Assembly (NCBI RefSeq): GCF_002994615.1
Contig: NZ_PVNK01000160.1
Location: forward strand, 1-49,554
Length of the DNA: 49,554 nucleotides
Direction of reading: 5' to 3'
From: Enhygromyxa salina
GTDB lineage: Bacteria; Myxococcota_A; Polyangia; Nannocystales; Nannocystaceae
Positions 34,516-49,554 of this stretch are shown in pieces; position 1 is the first letter of the stretch, and each line of letters starts with the position of its first letter. The notes beneath the pieces were generated by a model that saw nothing but the letters and a program-made list of their open reading frames with translations, was not told the origin of the DNA and did not search any database. The position numbers and the translations under genes are program-made.

Positions 34516-35643
34516 ATGGCCTTTGGACCGAAACCTGGCTCGCCCGCGGCGCTGCTGTTCGAGCGCTTCGAGGCCGGCTTCGAGAACCCGGCGAGGATCG
34601 AGGGCGTGTGCCAGTTCGAACTCGAAGGCGACGACGGTGGCGCGTTTCAGCTCCAGATCACCGCCGATCGCCTCGCGTACCGCAGCGGCCACGCCGACGC
34701 CCCTCGGGCCAAGATTCGCATGCCAGCTGCGATCGCGGTGGAGATCGCGACCGGCGACAACATCGACTTTCACGATCAGCTCAATTTCGAACGGATCGAG
34801 GCCGACGGCGACATGGCGATCCTCGGCATCCTCGCGCAGATCACCAAGCGGCCCAACGCGGCCGCGCTCGCCCGCTTCGCCGAGATCGAAGCCCGCTACG
34901 CGAGCAGGGTCAATTCCTCGAACACAGATCGAGTCGCCGAGCCGCGACGGGTCTCGGCCACGCCCGCCGATGAGGTCGCGGCCCTCGTCGAAGCCAGCGT
35001 CCCGGTCATCGTCGAAGGCGGGCTCTCGGCCTGGACCGAGGCCCTGGGCTGGACCCTCGACGGGGTCGGCGAGCGCTTCGCCAAGGTTGAGATCCAAAGC
35101 ACCCTCGGGATCACCAGCGTCGCCGACTTCATGGCCGCGCTCGCGGCCATCGAGCCCGCGCCCTACACGATCGGCTGCGTGATGCCGGAGGCGATGCGCG
35201 CCTTCTTCCCGCCGCCGCTGTTCGATCCCGAGGGCTTCGGACCCGCGCAGCTGTGGATGGGCTCGGCGGCCGGGCAGATCTCGACGCTCCTGCACCGCGA
35301 CAGCGGCGACGCCTTCCTCGGCCAGGTCATCGGGCGCAAGCGCTTCAAGCTCTACTCGCCCGACCAGAGCCCGTCGATGTACCCCTTCAAGAGCTTCAAC
35401 CGCGACCAGCCCTGCTGGGTCAACCCCTGGGAGCCCGATCTCGACTGCTACCCGCGCTTCGCCGACGCCTACGCGACCGACTTCATCCTCGCGCCCGGTG
35501 AGCTGCTGATCATCCCGCGCGGCTGGTACCACACCGTGCTCGCCCTCGCGCCCACGCTCTCGGTCGGCTTCCACCGCGAGCCTGTCCGCGACTTCGGCCG
35601 CGTGCTGCATGAACCCGGCGCCGCGCCGAGCGAGGCCGGATGA
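34516..35643 (+). CDS. Second SCP2 domain-JmjC (cupin_8-like) oxygenase
   Basis: The 375-residue protein repeats the architecture found at 1980-3317 but is strongly diverged. Residues about 8-125 resemble an SCP2 lipid-binding domain (FERIEADGDMAILGIL is typical of its second half). The C-terminal part is a JmjC/cupin_8 oxygenase with the iron triad H260-x-D262 (LLHRDSGDAF) and H339 (RGWYHTV), plus GRKRFKLYSP, the usual strand after the first iron ligands. It should hydroxylate its target using Fe(II), O2 and 2-oxoglutarate. The target could be an acylated intermediate or a protein. It overlaps rsgA by four bases (ATGA), a coupling that makes a ribosome-related role worth considering. It diverges from the CmlA-like operon. 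Confidence 0.75.
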   Translation: MAFGPKPGSPAALLFERFEAGFENPARIEGVCQFELEGDDGGAFQLQITADRLAYRSGHADAPRAKIRMPAAIAVEIATGDNIDFHDQLNFERIEADGDMAILGILAQITKRPNAAALARFAEIEARYASRVNSSNTDRVAEPRRVSATPADEVAALVEASVPVIVEGGLSAWTEALGWTLDGVGERFAKVEIQSTLGITSVADFMAALAAIEPAPYTIGCVMPEAMRAFFPPPLFDPEGFGPAQLWMGSAAGQISTLLHRDSGDAFLGQVIGRKRFKLYSPDQSPSMYPFKSFNRDQPCWVNPWEPDLDCYPRFADAYATDFILAPGELLIIPRGWYHTVLALAPTLSVGFHREPVRDFGRVLHEPGAAPSEAG

Positions 35644-36722
35644 CCGCCGCCCCCCACGATCTCGAGGCCCTCGGCTGGGATGACCGGTCCGCGCGAACGT
35701 TCAAGCCGTGGGCCGACGCCGGGCTGGTCCCCGCGCGCGTCCTCGTCGAGCACCGCGAGCACTACCGCGTTGCAACCAACGACGCCGAGCTCCCGGCCGA
35801 GGTCTCCGGTCGCTTTCGCCACGACGCCAACGCCCGGGTCGACTTCCCGGCCGTCGGTGACTTCGTCGCCGTCGAGCTACCCGAGAGTGACGGGCCCGCG
35901 ATGATCCACGCGGTCGTGCCCCGACGCTCGGTGTTCATGCGCCAGTCTGCGGGCGAGCAGGTCGAGGCCCAGGTCGTCGCGGCCAACATCGACGTGCTGT
36001 TCATCGTGACCGCCTTCAATCACGACCTCAACCTTCGCCGGCTCGAGCGCTACTTGACCCTCGCGTGGGAGAGCGGGGCCCGGCCCGTCATCCTGATCAA
36101 CAAGGTCGATCTGTGCGACGACGTCGACGCGGTCCTCGCGGACGTCGCCCCGGTCGCGCTCTCGGTCCCGGTCCACCCGCTCAGCGCGCTCGCGTCCGAA
36201 GGCGTCGAGGCGATCGAGCAGTACCTCGAGAAGGGCAAGACCATCGGGCTGATCGGCTCGTCGGGGGTCGGCAAGTCGACGCTCATCAACCAGCTAATCG
36301 GCGGCGCGGTCCAGGCGACGAAGGCCGTGCGCGAGGCCGACTCCCGCGGCCGCCACACGACCACCCATCGCGAGCTGTTCGTGCTGCCCCGCGGCGGGAT
36401 GCTGATCGACACCCCCGGCATGCGCGAGCTCCAGCTGTGGGTCGCCGACGAGGGCCTCGACGCGACCTTTCAAGACATCGGCAGCCTCGCCCGCGAGTGC
36501 CGGTTCAAGGACTGCCGTCACGAGCGCGAGCCCGGCTGCGCGGTCCGGGCCGCGGCCGAGGCCGGTGAGCTCGACGCCGACCGCCTCGCCAGCTACGAGA
36601 AGCTCGGGCGCGAGCTCGACTTCGTCCACACGCGCACCGACAAGCAGGCCGCGAGCAAGAAGAAGAAGAGCGACAAGGCGATCCATCGGGCGATGAAGCG
36701 CTTCAACAAGAAGCGCAGCTAA
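35640..36722 (+). CDS. rsgA: Ribosome small-subunit maturation GTPase RsgA
   Basis: The 360-residue product is a circularly permuted GTPase of the RsgA/YjeQ family. An OB-fold-like N-terminal region comes first, then NKVD (G4) before GSSGVGKST (G1) and DTPGMRELQ (G3), the permuted order typical of RsgA. A zinc-binding C-terminal part (CRFKDCRHEREPGC) and a lysine-rich tail follow. RsgA checks 30S subunits late in assembly and sits near the decoding centre. Its ATG overlaps the stop of the SCP2-JmjC gene, so it is translated with that gene. A housekeeping GTPase within a biosynthetic cluster is unusual. It may be an ordinary genomic neighbour, or an extra copy linked to protection if the product hits the ribosome. 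Confidence 0.93.
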   Translation: MTAAPHDLEALGWDDRSARTFKPWADAGLVPARVLVEHREHYRVATNDAELPAEVSGRFRHDANARVDFPAVGDFVAVELPESDGPAMIHAVVPRRSVFMRQSAGEQVEAQVVAANIDVLFIVTAFNHDLNLRRLERYLTLAWESGARPVILINKVDLCDDVDAVLADVAPVALSVPVHPLSALASEGVEAIEQYLEKGKTIGLIGSSGVGKSTLINQLIGGAVQATKAVREADSRGRHTTTHRELFVLPRGGMLIDTPGMRELQLWVADEGLDATFQDIGSLARECRFKDCRHEREPGCAVRAAAEAGELDADRLASYEKLGRELDFVHTRTDKQAASKKKKSDKAIHRAMKRFNKKRS

Positions 36723-36740
36723 ATCTAAATCAAACGCTGA

Positions 36741-36868
36741 ATTCAAAAAGGCCTTTTTGAAAGGCCCCTTGAAGACGAGCACTCGCCGAGAGGCGAGCGT
36801 TTGGGGTGAGCGGAGGGGGCTTTGCCGCCGCAGCGAGGGGCCTTTTTTGAAAGGCCCCTTGAAGACGA
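36741..36868. repeat. Direct repeats and hairpins between convergent genes
   Basis: The sequence TGAAAGGCCCCTTGAAGACG begins at 36758 and again at 36848, and the match extends one base further and back into a T-run. The first copy is preceded by the palindrome CAAAAAGGCCTTTTTG (36744-36759). The second forms a GGGGCCTTT/AAAGGCCCC hairpin (36837-36858). Between them lies CTCGCC-GAGA-GGCGAG (36782-36797). The array fills most of the 237-base gap between rsgA and the convergent amidohydrolase gene. It may serve as a two-way terminator or be a dispersed repeat. An antisense open frame across it (36730-36963) shows the same short peptide twice only because of the DNA repeat, so I do not call it a gene. 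Confidence 0.65.
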
Positions 36869-36959
36869 ACCGTGGGTGCGACCTTGGCCCCTTCCTGCCT
36901 GAAGCGAGGCCGAGTCGACAACGGCAACAGCGGCCCCAGATGCGCCTGGCGGCGTGAGT

Positions 36960-38245
36960 TCAAGGCGGTCGCCGCGCTAGCGCGAGGACCCGCCCGCCCT
37001 GCATGACCAGGCGCAGCTCTCGCAGCGCGCGGATGTCTTGCAGCGGATCCCGGCTCGTGGCGACGAGGTCAGCGCGGAGCCCGACGCGGAGGTCGCCGCG
37101 ATCGTCGTCGAGCCCGAGCAGCTTGGCGGCGTCGCGGGTCAGCATCGAGATCGCACGCAGGGGCGCGAGCCCGACCTCGACGTAGCTGTCGAGGATCGTC
37201 AGCGCCAGCTGACCACGATCGCGGCCGGGAATGTCCGACATGATGTCGCTGCCGAAGGCCATCTCGACGCCGAGCTCGATCGCGTGACGCAGGCGCGTGA
37301 TGACCTGCTCGTGGAGCTCGCGAGCGTGATCCGGGGGCGCCCCCGCGGCCTCGAGATAGCCCTGGCTCAGCTCGGTCCCGACCAGGACCACGCCGTGGTC
37401 ACGGACCAGCTCCAGGGTCTCGCGCGAAGCCTCGACGGCGTGCTCGATCGAGCTGACGCCGGCCAGCGCGGCCCGCCGGGTCCCGGCATCGGTCACGCAG
37501 TGAGCGGCGACGGCGAGGCCCGCGTCCCGGGCATGCTCGACGACGAACGCGAGCTCGTCGCGGGTGTAGCCGCAGCGCTGATCGTCGACGATGACCTTGA
37601 TCAGCTTGGCCCCGTGGGCGACGTTCTCGCGCATCGCCGCGAGCATTCGCTCGCGGGTGTCGGCCACGGTCCAATCGATCCCAACGAGGCCGGGGCGCTC
37701 GGGCGGGACGATGCCCGAGGCGTACTGCCCCCCGGACGGCGTCAAGGCCTTGCCCGAGCAGATCATCGTGGGACCAGGCACGAGGCCCTCCTCGATCGCG
37801 CGGGCGAGTGCGCTGTCGGCCCAGGCCCCGGCGTTGCCGAGATCGCGGACCGTCGTGAACCCGGCCCTGAGCATGGCCCTGGCGTTGTGAGCGCCCTGGA
37901 GCGCGCGCCAGGCCGTGCTGTTGCTCGCCGTGTAGGTCAAGACGCTGGCCTCGAGCTCACGCTGGCGATCCGAGCGGATCGGGCGGACGCCGAAGCACAG
38001 ATGGGTGTGGCAGTCGATCAGCCCGGGCAGCAACCAGGCGTCGGACAGATCGATGCGCTCGGCTTCGGGCGGGGCGTCGAGGTCGGGGCCGATCGCGAGG
38101 ATGCGCTGACCTTCGATGAGCACGCGCTGGTCGGCCAACACCGCCCCCGAGGACGGGACGACGAGGTGTCCGGCGTCGATCAGCACCGTCGTCGCCGCCT
38201 CGTTCGGCCCCGCGTCGAGCCCACGGTCCAGATGGTGGCCCAAGG

Positions 38246-38249
<4 letters not shown>
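36960..38249 (-). CDS. Imidazolonepropionase-like amidohydrolase
   Basis: The 429-residue protein has the amidohydrolase plan. An N-terminal beta-sandwich strand (VLIDAGHLVVP) comes first, then LLPGLIDCHTH with the H-x-H metal pair, a lysine in AKLIKVIVDD that is probably carboxylated, AHCVTD, SIEHA and GSDIMSD as further metal ligands. A C-terminal strand set closes the sandwich. Relatives are prolidase-like or imidazolonepropionase-like hydrolases of amide or ring C-N bonds. The start appears to be TTG at 38249, sharing four bases (TTGA) with the stop of the NRPS gene. This implies co-translation and a link to the pathway, for example peptide trimming or removal of an acyl group. TTG 38243 is an alternative start. 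No signal peptide is seen, so it is probably cytoplasmic. Confidence 0.85.
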
Positions 38250-47674
<9,425 letters not shown>

Positions 47675-47878
47675 ACGCCCTCACCTGCGGCTGTACCGCA
47701 CTCGATGGGCCTAGCGCGGACCCTTGCGACCGGTCAAGAGCTCATCCCCGCGGCCGCGAAACCTGCCCGTAGACCCCGACCTCTACACGAGACCGTGAGT
47801 TAGAATTCACTTCTTACAAGATACAGTCCAGACATCATCAAGTCTATTCAGCCACCGCCCAGATGGTAGTTTGGAGCC
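47675..47878. promoter_or_regulatory. Divergent intergenic region between loading NRPS and exported protease
   Basis: These 204 bases separate two genes transcribed away from each other and must hold both promoters. The part from about 47790 to 47850 is much richer in A and T than the surroundings. It contains TAGAAT inside GTGAGTTAGAATTCAC, a possible -10 element for the rightward gene, though no good -35 box is seen at the right distance. No gene or RNA is recognised here. Confidence 0.4.
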
Positions 47879-49339
47879 ATGTGTCGTCCCCTTTGGACTT
47901 GTGGACTGTCTGTCGCCCTCGTCACGTTCCTCGCCGCCACAGCCGTCAAAGCTGCCGAACCTCAGGTCGAGGCGCCGGACCAAGATCCGCTGATCTCCGA
48001 CGGCACCCCGGCCCAGAATTGCCAGTGGCCAACGACCGCGCTGCTGCTCGCCAACGGCCTGTGCTCGGGCACGCTGATCCACCCGCAGATCGTGTCGACG
48101 GCGGCCCACTGTCCCTACGTCAACGAGATCCGCTTCGGCGAGTCGGGCGGCTTCGCCGAGCGGGTCGTCAGCGTCGAGTACTGCCTGCGCAACCCCGACT
48201 GGGATCCCAACGAGAACAACGGGGTCAACGCCGGAGACTACGCCTTTTGCAAGCTCGCGCAGCCGATCAACGACATCCCGATCACCCCGCCAATGTACGG
48301 CTGCGAGCTCGACCTGCTCACCGTCGGCGAGCCCGCGATGATCGTCGGCTTCGGCAACAACGAGGGCGAGAGCGGGGCCGGGACCAAGCGCTGGTCCCAG
48401 ACGGTCATCCAGACCCCCGTGACCGCTCAGAGCGAGGTCGTGGTCGTCGGCGAGGTCGGGAACGCGGCCTGCGGCGGCGACTCGGGCGGGCCGGCCTACT
48501 ATCAGCTCCCCGATGGCAGCTGGCGCGCGTTCGGGACCGTGTCCGGGGGCCCCGACTGCGGCGCTGGGGCCGACACCTACACCCTGATCAGCCGCGCGGT
48601 GCCCTTCATCGAGCAAAACTCGGGGATCGACGTCACGCCTTGCCACGACATCAACGGCAACTGGGCCCCGAGCGCGGCGTGTGGCGGCTTCGCGACCGAT
48701 CCGACCAACAGCTCGGCCTCGTGGAACAACGGCTGCTCGACGCCGCTGTCGGCCCTGTCAGCCACCTGCGGACCGGCCTACGGCTCGCCGCCCGACAACA
48801 ACGCGCCCTCGGTCGCGATCGTCAACCCACCAAGCGGCGCGACCTTCGAGCCGGGCGAGACCCTCGACATCGAGGTTGAGGCCGAGGACGCCGAGTTTGG
48901 CGTCGTCGCCGTCGGGCTGATGATCGACGGTGAGCTGATCTCGACCGACGAGGACGAGCCGTGGCTGTTCGCCAACGCGAGCTTCGGCGGCGGCACCTAC
49001 GAGCTCGTCGCGGTCGCCGAGGACTTCGGCGACAACGTCACGCAGTCGGCGACGGTCGTGATCACCGTCGGCGGCAGCGGGGGCGACGGCGACGGCGACC
49101 CCGGGGACGGCGACGGCGACCCCGGGAGCGACGGGGGCGACCCCGGAGATGGCGACGGCGGTGAGACCAGCGCTGACGGTGGCTTCGACGCTGGCTTCGA
49201 CACCTTCGGTGGCCCGGGCTTCAACGACGACCCCGAGGGCTGCGCGTGCTCGACCCGCGCAGGCGCCCGCGACAGCGGCGGCGCGCTCGGGGTCGCCCTC
49301 GGTCTGTTGGTGCTCGCGGGCCTCCGGCGGCGGCGCTGA
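47879..49339 (+). CDS. Exported trypsin-like serine protease with MYXO-CTERM tail
   Basis: The 486-residue protein opens with a signal peptide (hydrophobic core LSVALVTFLAATAVKA, cleavage near residue 25). An S1 peptidase domain follows with all three catalytic positions: His in VSTAAHC, Asp in AGDYAFCKL and Ser in GGDSGGP. Cysteines nearby suggest disulfides. Around residues 315-400 is an Ig-like beta domain (PSVAIVNPPSGATFEPGE). A long linker rich in Gly, Asp and Pro leads to the MYXO-CTERM signal: GCACST, a hydrophobic helix and RRRR at the end. That signal marks proteins sorted to the myxobacterial cell surface. It diverges from the loading NRPS and ends 19 bases before the convergent partial gene. 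It is more likely an ordinary surface protein than part of the biosynthetic pathway. Confidence 0.93.
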   Translation: MCRPLWTCGLSVALVTFLAATAVKAAEPQVEAPDQDPLISDGTPAQNCQWPTTALLLANGLCSGTLIHPQIVSTAAHCPYVNEIRFGESGGFAERVVSVEYCLRNPDWDPNENNGVNAGDYAFCKLAQPINDIPITPPMYGCELDLLTVGEPAMIVGFGNNEGESGAGTKRWSQTVIQTPVTAQSEVVVVGEVGNAACGGDSGGPAYYQLPDGSWRAFGTVSGGPDCGAGADTYTLISRAVPFIEQNSGIDVTPCHDINGNWAPSAACGGFATDPTNSSASWNNGCSTPLSALSATCGPAYGSPPDNNAPSVAIVNPPSGATFEPGETLDIEVEAEDAEFGVVAVGLMIDGELISTDEDEPWLFANASFGGGTYELVAVAEDFGDNVTQSATVVITVGGSGGDGDGDPGDGDGDPGSDGGDPGDGDGGETSADGGFDAGFDTFGGPGFNDDPEGCACSTRAGARDSGGALGVALGLLVLAGLRRRR

Positions 49340-49358
49340 GCGGGCCCCCGCGCCCCGA

Positions 49359-49554
49359 CTACTCGCGGCGACGGCGGGTTGCGAGGCCGAGCAGCGCGAG
49401 CAAGGCCAGGCCCGCGAAGCCCCCGCTCTTGTCCGTGTCGGAGCAGCTGCAGCCCTCGTCATCGACGGGGCCGCCGAAGGTGTCGAAGGTGTCGGCCGGG
49501 GACCCGCTGCCCCCGGTCTCACCCTCTGCGTTGTCGTCGCCCCCGCTCTCGCCC
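49359..49554 (-). CDS. Partial gene: C-terminus of a MYXO-CTERM surface protein
   Basis: Reading the minus strand from the window end gives 64 uninterrupted codons to a TAG at 49359-49361. They encode a Gly/Asp/Glu-rich linker, then GCSCSD, a hydrophobic helix (GFAGLALLALLGLAT) and RRRRE. This is a MYXO-CTERM sorting tail, with the same plan as the end of the neighbouring protease, including a shared DTFGGP-like stretch before it. The N-terminal part lies beyond the window, so the main function is unknown. The gene is convergent with the protease gene; GCGGG-CC-CCCGC (49340-49351) in the gap could form a short hairpin. Confidence 0.8.
   Translation of the reverse strand, partial: GESGGDDNAEGETGGSGSPADTFDTFGGPVDDEGCSCSDTDKSGGFAGLALLALLGLATRRRRE

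Noticed and set aside
36730..36963. Minus-strand open frame of 77 codons with a repeated peptide
   Set aside because: The peptide repeat is produced by the DNA direct repeats and hairpins of the convergent gap.

Overview
The window is high-GC DNA from a myxobacterium. The strongest pointers are two genes at the right end that finish with MYXO-CTERM sorting tails, long Asp/Gly-rich linkers in an exported protease, and a large hybrid NRPS/PKS locus of myxobacterial style. Assignment near Nannocystaceae is an inference from style only. Almost everything from about 1 to 47.7 kb reads as one natural-product gene cluster in several transcription units.

Layout. 1-604: one arm of a MITE-like repeat and AT-richer DNA with no convincing gene. 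605-1994 (+): an NTF2-like protein and a CmcI-type methyltransferase. 4980-1980 (-): an MbtH-like protein, an HpaB-type flavin hydroxylase and an SCP2-JmjC oxygenase, tightly coupled. 5032-29520 (+): a divergent operon with a PPDK/rifampicin-phosphotransferase-like enzyme, an NRPS (half-C, A, PCP, C), two PhpK-like cobalamin radical SAM enzymes and a 4533-residue hybrid synthetase (half-C, A with inserted MT, PCP, KS, AT, degenerate KR, ACP, C, A with inserted MT, PCP, reductase). 29518-29681: a complete palindromic MITE-like element overlapping the synthetase stop codon; its inverted copy lies at 1-110. 34421-29686 (-): a CmlA-like diiron hydroxylase, an ATP-grasp ligase and a VAO-type flavin oxidase fused to a Uma2 domain. 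34516-36722 (+): a second SCP2-JmjC protein and the ribosome-assembly GTPase RsgA. 47674-36960 (-): the loading NRPS (FAAL, ACP, C, A, PCP, C, A, PCP, C) and an amidohydrolase. 47879-49554: two convergent MYXO-CTERM genes, the second cut by the window end.

How they work together (inference). The FAAL starts a fatty acyl chain on the 3142-residue NRPS, which adds an unassigned residue and then alanine (specificity code DLFNNALTYK). The chain passes to the 1304-residue NRPS (one residue) and then to the hybrid synthetase (N-methylated residue, malonate unit, N-methylated alanine-type residue). Reductive release should give an aldehyde or alcohol. The hydroxylases, flavin oxidase, ATP-grasp enzyme, methyltransferases and radical SAM enzymes are the candidate tailoring set. 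The window contains no transporter, phosphopantetheinyl transferase, transcription factor, thioesterase or PEP mutase.

Most unusual signal. Four proteins (both upstream NRPSs and both radical SAM enzymes) end in a flexible linker plus an F-x-F tail. Four proteins (both downstream NRPSs and both radical SAM enzymes) carry what looks like only the C-terminal half of a condensation domain. The equal numbers suggest a docking chain that wires the radical SAM enzymes into the assembly line.
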